A stretch of DNA of 64,000 bases from Promethearchaeati archaeon. Its GTDB lineage: Archaea > Asgardarchaeota > Heimdallarchaeia > Heimdallarchaeales > Heimdallarchaeaceae. Positions 9,755 to 20,200 of the stretch are shown here, in pieces. The position numbers and the translations under genes are program-made. Location of the stretch: the NCBI GenBank assembly GCA_013166775.1, contig JABLTJ010000008.1, positions 52,564 through 116,563 on the forward strand, in the 5' to 3' direction. The notes under the pieces were generated by a model. That model was not told where the DNA came from. It searched no databases and was given only the letters and a program-made list of their open reading frames with translations. Each line of letters opens with the position of its first letter. Positions within the stretch are counted from its first letter, which is position 1.

Positions 9755-9964
9755 TTTAAATCACATTCCACAACTTTACTTACAATTAATTATGTTTGAA
9801 ACTTATTATTATAATGTTTTGTTCGTTTTCGCATTTAATGTTTTTCTGTGTTTCAATAAGAAACTGAAGATGATTATAGTTGTTGGATTTTCATTCAAAT
9901 AAAGAGTTTTAAGAAAATGACAAAGGAGATAAAGTTAAAAAAACCCTAATTTTGATATGTTAAT

Positions 9965-10981
9965 ATGATTGAAAAAGATAGAGCAGAATTTTGTGCTTTC
10001 CATTATACAAATGAAACAGACGGGAAGTGCACCTTATGTGGTCTTACACTGTGTAATTTAGATCAGCAATATAATATTGCAGCTGAAAGAATCTGCCAGC
10101 TTTGTTATAATATTTCCAGAGCCAGAAAACTAATAAAATATTTCCAATTCGGTCTTTGGGGTATTGCAATAGCGATTTTTATTATAATTTGGCAAGTTAC
10201 TGATGAATTAAATCTCTTTGCTCTAATCCCACTACTTCTAGTACTAGTGTTCCCCTATCTTATGAGACCATTAATCATGAAACTTTACTTTAGAGAATTA
10301 TCGCCCAAAGAATCTGTGTTACCTATCATACGATATTTTGAAGCATCAGGGAATCAAGATCATTACAAGATATTCATGAAAATCCTGAGTAAGCTTCCAG
10401 AAGAAGAAAAGAGTGAAATTAAAACCAAGTTATTTGATTACTTAGTACCAGCTTTAGCATTCAATTATGCAAAGCTTCCAGAAGAATGGGATACTGAATT
10501 GGTTGAAAAACTAAAAATGTCAAAGGATGAATTTGTGGGGATTCTTCTTAGTGAATACAGAAAAACTCTGATACAAACTGCTGTTCATAATCCACAAGAA
10601 AATTTTTCAAAATTCCTCATCTATCTAAGTGAAAAGGCTCAAGATAAAGATTTACTCAAAGAATATATCAATGAAATAACATCTAAAGATGTAATCTCTT
10701 CAACAGATGAAGAGCTAAATACTATTTACAACAAACTTCTTGAGGAATTATACCTGTATGAAGAAAAATTCAATGAAATCTGTGACGAACTCAAACTTAC
10801 AAAACAGAAAGATCTGATTGCTCAATTACTAGAACGTTATGAACCTCCTCCTGTTCCAAAGAATCAGATTGAAGCAGTTTTAACTATTGACCAGCTAAAG
10901 GAAAAGCGAAGAAAGGAAAACGAGCAACCACAAGTTGTTATCTCTAATCCAAACGATGAACAACAGATTGTGATAGAATAA
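9965..10981 (+). CDS. Membrane protein with N-terminal B-box/zinc-binding-like motif
   Basis: FCAFHYTNETDGKCTLCGLTLCNLDQQYNIAAERICQLC; two hydrophobic segments; charged helical C-terminus. Confidence 0.7.
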   Translation: MIEKDRAEFCAFHYTNETDGKCTLCGLTLCNLDQQYNIAAERICQLCYNISRARKLIKYFQFGLWGIAIAIFIIIWQVTDELNLFALIPLLLVLVFPYLMRPLIMKLYFRELSPKESVLPIIRYFEASGNQDHYKIFMKILSKLPEEEKSEIKTKLFDYLVPALAFNYAKLPEEWDTELVEKLKMSKDEFVGILLSEYRKTLIQTAVHNPQENFSKFLIYLSEKAQDKDLLKEYINEITSKDVISSTDEELNTIYNKLLEELYLYEEKFNEICDELKLTKQKDLIAQLLERYEPPPVPKNQIEAVLTIDQLKEKRRKENEQPQVVISNPNDEQQIVIE

Positions 10982-11055
10982 GAATAATATTCTTCCCCTA
11001 TTTTTAATTTTTGTCAGCAATAAGAACTAATAAAACACACATTTGTTTTATAAGC

Positions 11056-11134
11056 TGAGAATAGTGGACATGAAGAATAATAACAACCACTGAGTTTGTG
11101 ATTTACCTAGCTCACTCTGATTACACTATTCTCA
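11056..11134. other. Intergenic perfect 11-bp inverted repeat (tgagaatagtg ... cactattctca) enclosing an internal gtga/tcac hairpin
   Basis: Arms at 11056-11066 and 11124-11134 are exact reverse complements; region is noncoding. Confidence 0.6.
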
Positions 11135-11201
11135 TTTTCATCGAAACTCTTAATAGCAATTTTTTTTCTCAATTAGATGAAAGGTTCAGTGGTCGCTTTT
11201 A

Positions 11202-12839
11202 ATGGATGAAAAGAACTCCCAAAAACAGCATAAGTCTAGATTTTGGAGAATAACAGGCACATCACTTTATTTCTTCACACTAGTTGTCTTAGTTGTTGGT
11301 TTAATTTACCTCATATGGTCTTCGAGATTAATCATAATGGAGAGAAGACTTTTTCCAAATGATTTTTCAATTGGTGCAGTCATACTGAACTTCTTATCAC
11401 TACTTGTTGAGGTTATAGGAATTCTCTACACTGTTATGCTCTTCAAACATATAGGAACAACAAGTTACCACTCTCCCATTGATGTTAACCAAAAGAGTAT
11501 TACTATCGAAGAATATCCTCAAGTAAGTGTATTAATTCCTATTCATGAAGCCATCCCTAGTATTTTGGAATTAACTCTAAAATCAGTAATAAATTCCAAT
11601 TATCCAAGAGAAAAAATAGAGATTATATTAGGCGATGATACGAACGAAAATTATGACAAACTTCCTCAAATCAGAGAATTAGCATCAAGATATGATTCTT
11701 CTTACATACATGATATCTCCAACTTGAATTTTAAGGCGGGAATGCTAAACATTATGTTAAAAGAGATTAAATCAGAATTCATAGTTTTCCTTGATTATGA
11801 TCATAAAATGTCCAAGAACTTTCTAAAACAATCTATTAGTATTTTAGTTGAAGATGATAAATTAGCATTTGCTCAATCTAAAGTGAATTTTTACAATATT
11901 CAATCAAAACTCCAAATATGGGAATCAGTAATGTATGCGCAGTTTTTCGAAATTTTCCAGCGTTCAAAGAATCAAAGACAAACAGTACTCTTTAATGGTT
12001 CAACTGCCTGTTTTCGTAAAAAAATCTTGGACGAAATTGGAGGAGTACCTATCAACACGTTTACTGAAGACATAGATCTTTCGATACAAATATTGTCTAA
12101 AGGCTATTCATCTAGATTAATAGATGATTATGGAAGTTTAGGATTAATTCCCGCTAACTTTTCTTTATTGCTATCCCAAATATTACGCTGGGCAAAAGGT
12201 AGTATGCATACGCTGAAGAAAAGATGGAGAAAAATACTTTTTTCCAAATTATCATTTTATGATAAAGTGGATCTTTTCTTTAGTACCTCTCTCTTCTTCA
12301 TAGCGTCCTCTATGTATTTGACGATTTTATTCTACGTAATTATGTTTTTCACAGGGAACAAAGCGGTAAGATTACCTATACAGGATTTTCTCCCTTTAAT
12401 CATAATGCCTATATCCTTCGTTATTGCCTATCAGATTTCTGGTTTAATTGCAATAATTTTTGCAAGAAAAAATGGCTTAACCCACATGAAAATTTATGAT
12501 TTAGTATTATTCTCAATTATTGCTTTAGCCCTAAATCCATTTACAGTATATGCCGTTTTAAAGACTGTTTTTAGAGTTAGACCACCAGAAAAAGGAAGAG
12601 ATACTTGGAATGAAAAAATTCCAATTATTCCATTTTCATTACTCTTTACATTATTGGGAGTTGGAATACTGATTATTGCATTCTTTGATTTCTTTGGAGG
12701 AACTAAAACACTATGGTTAGTCCTGTTTTTACTAGGGTCATCGTTAATAGCAACTTTTCCTGTCTCCCTTTATTACCACCTTACAACTCGCCATAACAAA
12801 CCTTATTTTTACCAACATTTATCACAAGATATTGAGTAG
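11202..12839 (+). CDS. Membrane glycosyltransferase family 2 (cellulose-synthase-like)
   Basis: VSVLIPIHEAIPSILELTLKSV, FLDYDHKM, TEDIDLSIQ, QILRW (QxxRW); multiple TM segments. Confidence 0.9.
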   Translation: MDEKNSQKQHKSRFWRITGTSLYFFTLVVLVVGLIYLIWSSRLIIMERRLFPNDFSIGAVILNFLSLLVEVIGILYTVMLFKHIGTTSYHSPIDVNQKSITIEEYPQVSVLIPIHEAIPSILELTLKSVINSNYPREKIEIILGDDTNENYDKLPQIRELASRYDSSYIHDISNLNFKAGMLNIMLKEIKSEFIVFLDYDHKMSKNFLKQSISILVEDDKLAFAQSKVNFYNIQSKLQIWESVMYAQFFEIFQRSKNQRQTVLFNGSTACFRKKILDEIGGVPINTFTEDIDLSIQILSKGYSSRLIDDYGSLGLIPANFSLLLSQILRWAKGSMHTLKKRWRKILFSKLSFYDKVDLFFSTSLFFIASSMYLTILFYVIMFFTGNKAVRLPIQDFLPLIIMPISFVIAYQISGLIAIIFARKNGLTHMKIYDLVLFSIIALALNPFTVYAVLKTVFRVRPPEKGRDTWNEKIPIIPFSLLFTLLGVGILIIAFFDFFGGTKTLWLVLFLLGSSLIATFPVSLYYHLTTRHNKPYFYQHLSQDIE

Positions 12840-12845
12840 ATCTGT

Positions 12846-14495
12846 ATGAAATGGAAAAAAGTACTTTGGTATAGTTTAACCATTTTGTTACTTGGTTTTC
12901 TAACATACTACATTATTTTCAGTACTGTTCACATAATTAGAGAATTTTCCAGAACAGATGCTATCTGGAAACAGGTTATTACTCTTATTTGTAATTTTAT
13001 CATTCTCTTAGCAGAACTTTTTTCCGCCTTTTATTCAGTCTTTATTTATTATTTTATTGGTTCTTCTTCCAATTATAAAATAATAAAAGATGAAAAGAAT
13101 TCTTTTCTTACTCAAGACCCTCTTCCAAAAGTTGTTGTTGCAATCCCATTGTATAAAGAACCTTTAGCAGTTGTATCAGAAACTATCAAGGGAGCATTAC
13201 AGATTGATTACCCAAAGGATAGGTTTGAGGTAATAATTTTGGATGATAGTCCTCCTGACCATTCAACAGATATTGAATTCTTCTGCAAAGAAAATGGTGT
13301 GGGTTTTGTACAAAGAAAATCAAGAAAAGGTTTCAAAGCAGGTGCAATCAACAATCTTCTGAAACAGATTGAATGCGACTTTTTCAGTGTTCTTGATTCT
13401 GATCACATTCCTACTCCTAATTTCATAAAAACATGCTTATCTGGCTTTGTTTCTGATGATATAGTGCTAGTACAGGGAAAACCAATGTTTGTCAACCAAG
13501 ATGATTATTTGATGAGAAGCAGTGCATATATTCATACTCAATTCTTCCATATCTACCAAAAAAGTAGGGGAACTAGAGGTGGGGTGATTTTTGCAGGAAC
13601 AACTGGTATGTTTCGTGCTGATTTATTAAAGCAATTTGGAGGTTTTCTTGAAGACACTTTGGCTGAAGACACAGATACATCTTTTGCTCTAATGTCAGAA
13701 GGATACAAGACAAACTACATTCATGAAATTTGTTCTAAGGGTTTAGTACCTTGGAATCCGATCAGTATGATTAATCAAGTTTGGAGGTGGACTAACGGAA
13801 TTACCTCGATTTTTCGAAAGAGACTCCTTAGAATTCTTAGAGGAAAAAATTCATTCATTAATAAATTAGACATTATGAGCACAATTTCCACCCCCATAAT
13901 AGGTGTATCAATATGGTTTGTTAACCTATTGCTCTATATAATGTATAAGACAGGAATAGAATTTCTTAGACCCGATTTAGCTCAAACTATACCTCTCTTA
14001 TTGCTTGCTCCTATTCTAATTTCATTTGCAAGTTTGATTATGGCATTAGTGTCCTGGCGAAGAGAAGAAAAAGAAGATCGGATGATACGACTTCGAGGTT
14101 TCTTTGGAATGATATGGACAATATTAGCATTTTATTTACTAATGCTTACAGCTCAATCATTCCTTGTTTGGGCAGTTTTGAGTGCTTTATTTGGAGTTAA
14201 GAAGGATTTTGATAGAACAGTGAAAGAAAAGACCATTACCATGGGGAAGATGAGTCAGAAACTTAAATATACTATTTGGTCTTTAGGATTGTTAGGATTG
14301 TCAATATTATACTACATTGCAAGCTGGGAAACATTCAAAGCTGGAAATGCTCTCTTTGGATGGTTTATTATAGCTGCAATTTCAATAACTATACCAATAA
14401 TTATAACCATTACACAGTTTAGAAAATTAGAAATAATGAAAATATTTGCAGCGACAAAAACTGCTGCTGATGTTGAAAAAGAATACGGGGAATAG
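12846..14495 (+). CDS. Membrane glycosyltransferase family 2 (cellulose-synthase-like), paralogue
   Basis: VVVAIPLYKEPLAVVSETIKGAL, VLDSDHIP, AEDTDTSFALM, QVWRW; multiple TM segments. Confidence 0.9.
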   Translation: MKWKKVLWYSLTILLLGFLTYYIIFSTVHIIREFSRTDAIWKQVITLICNFIILLAELFSAFYSVFIYYFIGSSSNYKIIKDEKNSFLTQDPLPKVVVAIPLYKEPLAVVSETIKGALQIDYPKDRFEVIILDDSPPDHSTDIEFFCKENGVGFVQRKSRKGFKAGAINNLLKQIECDFFSVLDSDHIPTPNFIKTCLSGFVSDDIVLVQGKPMFVNQDDYLMRSSAYIHTQFFHIYQKSRGTRGGVIFAGTTGMFRADLLKQFGGFLEDTLAEDTDTSFALMSEGYKTNYIHEICSKGLVPWNPISMINQVWRWTNGITSIFRKRLLRILRGKNSFINKLDIMSTISTPIIGVSIWFVNLLLYIMYKTGIEFLRPDLAQTIPLLLLAPILISFASLIMALVSWRREEKEDRMIRLRGFFGMIWTILAFYLLMLTAQSFLVWAVLSALFGVKKDFDRTVKEKTITMGKMSQKLKYTIWSLGLLGLSILYYIASWETFKAGNALFGWFIIAAISITIPIIITITQFRKLEIMKIFAATKTAADVEKEYGE

Positions 14496-14498
14496 AAA

Positions 14499-17273
14499 AT
14501 GGAAATAATTGATACAAGAATCATTCTTCCGATAATTTCAATTCTAGCTGTTGGTTTCTTGGAGGTCGATATAATCAAAAAATGGTTATTGAAAATCAAA
14601 ACCTCGAATACATTCCTCGAATATCTTCTCGAATCATTAGTTATGGGAACGCTTTCATTAGTCATTCCAATGCTAGCTCTTGGGATTTTAGCTGATCGCA
14701 TTAATAGTAGTAAGTTACTAGAACGATTTGTTTACGTCTATTTTGCAATAGGATTATCCTATATGGTTTTCAAAATATATATTTGGATAAGGAGAAAATT
14801 ACCAAAATTTGTTCTAAGTGAAAAAGAGAAAATCCCAAGAACAGTTGAAACTTTATTGATAATCATAGCATTATTAATGTTATTCTTCTATACTTTGCAA
14901 GGGTTAGTTTATCCTTTACGAGGTTGGGATTTTTTGCATTTCTACCTACCAAATTCATTTAGACTATATTTAACTGGACAATTAGGAGAGATTAATGAAT
15001 TAAACTTCTATCCCCAGTTTAAGCCACCCCTAAATGTTTTATTATATGCATACGTTTTCTTTGTTACTCAATCAGAAATGTTACATTTGATTCCAATTAT
15101 GTATCTTGCAGGTACAGTTTACCTTTGTTATAAGATTGCAAGATTTGAAGGAATATCAAAACGTAACTCACTTATCGCTTCTATTGCATTCTTGGCGACA
15201 CCATTTGTTTTTTTCCTAGTGTATGAATTTCAGTACTATCAAGAAACGTATGTGATGTTTTTTACGACTGCTGCTTTTTACTTCTTCAGAAGGTTTTTCA
15301 AAGAAAGCAAAACGAAGAATAAATTCTACTTTGCAATTTTAGTCTCACTATCTCTTTCTGGATGCATTCTTAGTAAAGTTAGTGGTTTCATTATTCCTAT
15401 TGTTTTATTTGTAGCAATGCCATCTGACAAAATAGGAAAAGTATTTCGAATTCTAATTGTTGCTGGCATCTCTTTTCAGTTAGTACGCAAATCTATTTTC
15501 GAGATATATCTAGGCACTAGCATACTAATTTCGTTGCTTGCCATTTATTGTATATTTTTAGTAATTAAAAGTAAAACTTTATCTTTCTCTTACAAACGAT
15601 GGAGTTTTATTCTAGGCATATATCTCCTCCCTCTTACCATTGGAATCTTATGGGGGGTATACATACTCACAATTCCAGGAGTTCAAGATTACTTATTTGA
15701 TCTCTATGTAAATCTACAATACAATCAAGTAAGATTTCAATGGCCTGGTATTGCTATACCTGAAGCTTCAACTTATCTAGAAAATGCCCATACTGCAACA
15801 TTCGTTTCATCATCATTTTCTATACTGTTTGCGTCAATGTTTGCGGGGACATGGGCTTTATTTAAGATTGTAGGTTTCATTAAATCTCATGGAAAATACA
15901 ATGAACTTCTTTTATGGTTAGTTTTCTTCTTTGTTATTTGGCAAGGTTTTTTCGCTAAAGGTTCAATAAGATATATGTCTCCAATAATTGTTCCCTTATC
16001 CATAGTTTTTGTTATAGGATTAACTTCAGTTGTTGAATTCTTTAATAAAAGGGATGGTAAAGACAGAGATGGCTTTTTAGCTATTATTTTTATTATCGCA
16101 AGTGCTTATCTTTCTCTTTATCCGATAATGCCTTTTGAAATAGTAAAAGAGAATTTTCATCTTCGATGGTATTATGCTCATTATAAGATAGGTTCACTTA
16201 TCGGATATGTTCTACTATTTAGTTTGTTTACTATCTTTCTGATATGGCAAGAAAAAAGGTTGAAAATAAGCTTTTCAATGATATATTCGAAGAAGTTTAA
16301 TTTTAGGAAAATACTTTCTGGTTTTCTTATATTCATACTCTTCTTTGTTCCTTTTGGTGCTCAGGCTGCTCTTCTTATTTATGTAAACTTTGATCTCAAT
16401 GCATTTCAGAGTGAGTATTGCCACTATACTAGAACAGAATACATGGAATTAATTGATGCCATTAATAGATTAGGATTTACTGATGATCAAGTAGTTTTTT
16501 CGCTCAATACACCAGGTTTAGAATATTATGCATCACAACCTGTGATTGATATGTTCATGCTGAGTATAATTAAAGAAGCCGGACTCGGTAATACGACGTT
16601 TCCATTGAGCATAAGAAATGTCACGAAAATGTTGGGATTCTTTGAAACTTATAACGTCGCAATATTTGTTACTCTAAATACGACACATGATTGGTATCCA
16701 GCTTTCCTAGTTCAATACTACTGGCAATATTTCATATACCGTTTCTTATACAACAATCTCTATTTCAATTTAAGATTCTCAAATTCGGAATTTATGATGT
16801 TTACTATAAACTCATATGATCCATATATTGGACCAGTTGATATTCAAATCGTAGGAGGAACTGATAAAGAAAGTCTCCTGGCTCCGAATCCTAACCCTGT
16901 TCATGTAAATGCTAATACTTCCACAATTGATGCTTTATTCGATTTAACTTCAGTACCAAGTACAAAACCTGTGAACGTTAGTATCGAAACTGGATACTCA
17001 ACTTCCTCTAATAGCACTCCTAGAACTCAAACCAGTTTTTACAGTAATGCAAAACCAACTGAAGAAGATTTTACTATAATTCATCTATTTAGTTTACCAG
17101 CAGAGACTGTTATGTTAATGTACATTGATATCTCTATAATCTATGAAGATTATGAAGGAGTTGTTGAAGAAGTGAATTATCTCCTAGCTCCAATGTTTGG
17201 GAGTTCGGTGAATATTACACGACAAGCTAATTCTTGGAATTATACCGGATATTATGGTTTCACCTTTCATTAA
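14499..17273 (+). CDS. Polytopic membrane protein, GT39/ArnT-like (GT-C type) glycosyltransferase candidate
   Basis: Many TM segments; LRGWDFLHFYLPNSFRLYLTGQLG and FAKGSIRYMSPIIVPLSIV patterns; 3-nt gap from upstream GT2. Confidence 0.65.
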   Translation: MEIIDTRIILPIISILAVGFLEVDIIKKWLLKIKTSNTFLEYLLESLVMGTLSLVIPMLALGILADRINSSKLLERFVYVYFAIGLSYMVFKIYIWIRRKLPKFVLSEKEKIPRTVETLLIIIALLMLFFYTLQGLVYPLRGWDFLHFYLPNSFRLYLTGQLGEINELNFYPQFKPPLNVLLYAYVFFVTQSEMLHLIPIMYLAGTVYLCYKIARFEGISKRNSLIASIAFLATPFVFFLVYEFQYYQETYVMFFTTAAFYFFRRFFKESKTKNKFYFAILVSLSLSGCILSKVSGFIIPIVLFVAMPSDKIGKVFRILIVAGISFQLVRKSIFEIYLGTSILISLLAIYCIFLVIKSKTLSFSYKRWSFILGIYLLPLTIGILWGVYILTIPGVQDYLFDLYVNLQYNQVRFQWPGIAIPEASTYLENAHTATFVSSSFSILFASMFAGTWALFKIVGFIKSHGKYNELLLWLVFFFVIWQGFFAKGSIRYMSPIIVPLSIVFVIGLTSVVEFFNKRDGKDRDGFLAIIFIIASAYLSLYPIMPFEIVKENFHLRWYYAHYKIGSLIGYVLLFSLFTIFLIWQEKRLKISFSMIYSKKFNFRKILSGFLIFILFFVPFGAQAALLIYVNFDLNAFQSEYCHYTRTEYMELIDAINRLGFTDDQVVFSLNTPGLEYYASQPVIDMFMLSIIKEAGLGNTTFPLSIRNVTKMLGFFETYNVAIFVTLNTTHDWYPAFLVQYYWQYFIYRFLYNNLYFNLRFSNSEFMMFTINSYDPYIGPVDIQIVGGTDKESLLAPNPNPVHVNANTSTIDALFDLTSVPSTKPVNVSIETGYSTSSNSTPRTQTSFYSNAKPTEEDFTIIHLFSLPAETVMLMYIDISIIYEDYEGVVEEVNYLLAPMFGSSVNITRQANSWNYTGYYGFTFH

Positions 17274-17282
17274 AAACGATAC

Positions 17283-20200
17283 TTATCTTCTTGTATAAGT
17301 AATCTTCTTGATTTTCTTTGTTTTTCTTGCAATTAGAATTGAGGATATTAGAGCAGTTAATAGAATCAAAGCCATGTTTAGCAAAAACAGACCACCACCA
17401 CCTGAAGGTGAAAAAGTGTGACCAAAGAACACAGTTTGATTTACGTTAGCTAAAAGTTTTATAACCGCTGTTCCAATTCCATAACCAATTAACGATGCTA
17501 TTAATGAAACAAAACCTATTCGAGAGAATATAGCCATTATAGTATTAAGATTTGTCCCCCCTATCATCCTTACAATAGTAGTCTCACGTCTACTCTCTTT
17601 AAACACATTTTGTAGAATTGAATACATATTTACTATAACTACCAGAAGGATCAGGATGACCTCTGCGTATGCTAGTGTGTAAGTAAATAATAATGATCCT
17701 TTAAGATAATAGTCCATATATTCCAATGACGCTGAAATAATAAAAGCAAAACCTGCAATCGGTTTAAATGGTATCTTTAACCATTGTTCCTCAGTAACTG
17801 TTGGAAGTATAATTGTAATTGTCTCCTTTCCTGGTTCAAATGATCTCCTTAATTCGAGAATCTCCCCTGATTTTAGGGTAACAGTAACATTAACTAAGCT
17901 ATAAGAAATCCAGAGTGACACACCTGAATAAAGACCAGTTGTAGTGTGAATCTCTCCATCTATTGTTGTATTGAAAATTAATGGAATGTTGTACACCAAA
18001 GATCCATTATCATATCTGAAATCAAAAAATACCTCTCTTTTCGGTGATATAATTTTTAAGTATACTTCTTGATTGTTGGAATAGATTTGAAATGGTATAG
18101 AATATATTTTGCTTTGTATTTTGTAATAGCAAATGTAATCACCATTAAAGAACTGAGTGAAATATTGACCATTACTGTCTGTTACCAGTGTTCTTATTCT
18201 ATTACCTGAAGTATCTCTGATTACTAAAGATACATGATTCATTGGATAATTTGCATAAATATCTTGAACATTTATTGTTGCATTTAACCTACCAACTGAA
18301 ATCTCTCTCGTTAATCCTTCAGAGGTTTTTAGTTCATACATATATTGTTTACTTTTGTAGTTGAAACTTACATTATATTTACCAGTGAAGATATCAAAAG
18401 AAATCACTCCTTCTTCGTTTGTAATCCCTTGCCAGACAGTATCATTATAATAACTCTTTATTGAAATAGTAAGATCTTGAAGTGGAACAAATAAATCCCC
18501 GATTATCTCTTGGAGAGTTAGGTTAACATTAGCATAAGTTAACCCAGTTATAAATGAGTAACTAACCATCCGCTGATTGTAGTAAGAATCTGTAAGGGTG
18601 AATTTTAAGGTATGCTTTCCGTCTACACTATACTCCAAATAATAGAGTCTATCATAGACATAAACAGTATCTTCATTATCTAATTGAAAAAGAATTTCTG
18701 TTGCATCACTATCAAGATCAAGAAGAACTATAGATTCACCTTCTCCTTTTTGAGGGGAATTTATTTTGATTTGTGGTAAAGTTGTATCAATTATCAACCA
18801 TTGTTCATGTATATTTTCAATCATTCCAATTTGATATGAAATTGCAAAGAAATTACCATCAGTTAGGTGTAAAGATGTTTCGCCGTCTATTGTTTCATTA
18901 TAATCATAATATGGGAAGTATATACTAATATCTCCTGAATAACTTGAATTAACCGTAGTTGAGTATAGATATGATGAATTGAAACCATCAATTATTGTAA
19001 AACTCCATTTCCTTGCTCTGCTTTCAAATATATTTACTGCATATTTGATAGTGAGATTGTAATCACCTGGAAATAGATAAATCCTCTTTGGTTGTTCCAA
19101 GAGCCCCTGCACAGTAATAGAACCTTCAATTAGATATTCGATAGTAAAAACTGGTGTATTTGAGAAAACCTCAATATCAATAAATCCCTGGCTTATTATT
19201 CCATCAAGTTCATACAATAGATAAAAATCAATTGGCGTGCTACCCGTGAAATTCTCTGTGGTGAATTCATAATAGTATTTTACAATATTCCCAGCAAGAT
19301 CACATGCTGTAATGTTTAAGCTATGAACACCATTTTCTACTGGTACTTTTATTTTATTTTTATAATCAAAAGAGTAAGGTAAACTGTCCCATGAATACTT
19401 TAACCAAGATAAAGTTTCATTACTATCATAGAATATATTTTCTCCTGCCTCTAAGATCGTTTGATTCACATATGAAAGTGTAATATTGGGTGCAGAATTA
19501 TCTATAGTCAAATCATATGATCTATTGTGCCATTGGGATAGAACGTAAACTGAAAGGTATAAGGTATGATTACCTTCGTTTAAACTAGCTGTTGGTATGG
19601 TAAAACCAGGAGGAATTGAGGTATCTAATTGAGTGTCCCAACGGTATTGTGCAATTGTCGCTGCAAATTCATACCAAACATGCAGTTCTTCTCCTCCCAT
19701 AATTTGATAATGAATTGGTAATCCAATAAGTCCAATCTTCTGCGGACTGTTTTCTATAATAAAGAAAAATATCCATTCTTTACTTTCAGTTCCAGTTGCT
19801 GCTTTTACTATCAATTTATGAATACCAATCTCTGATGGACTTTTGATTTCATAACCTGTAAGTATATTCCATGCTTCATTATTCCATTTGTAAATTGCAG
19901 TTTGACAAACACAAAGTGATGTATTTAGAAATAGTGTTGTTGAAGGTGGTAAATGAGTACCATTAACAGCATTTGAAAATATTAGATTTTCAGGAAGACT
20001 ATGAGATACTGAAAAGAATACTGTCGTTTCTCCATAATTCTTACTCCTATCTTCGCTTCCTGGATAATCTTTATTGAATACAATAACTGTGATGGAATGG
20101 ACTCCCTCATCAAAAGGGACTAAGATTCCTGGAGGAGCAATCTCTCCTTCTTCAGCTATATAATATTCTCTCAGATCTCCAAAGTTTCCATCTGCATAGT

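Noticed and set aside
14312-14701. Antisense ORF spanning the end of GT2 and start of the GT39-like gene
   Set aside because: Both sense frames are long and membrane-protein-like; antisense frame has no motif.
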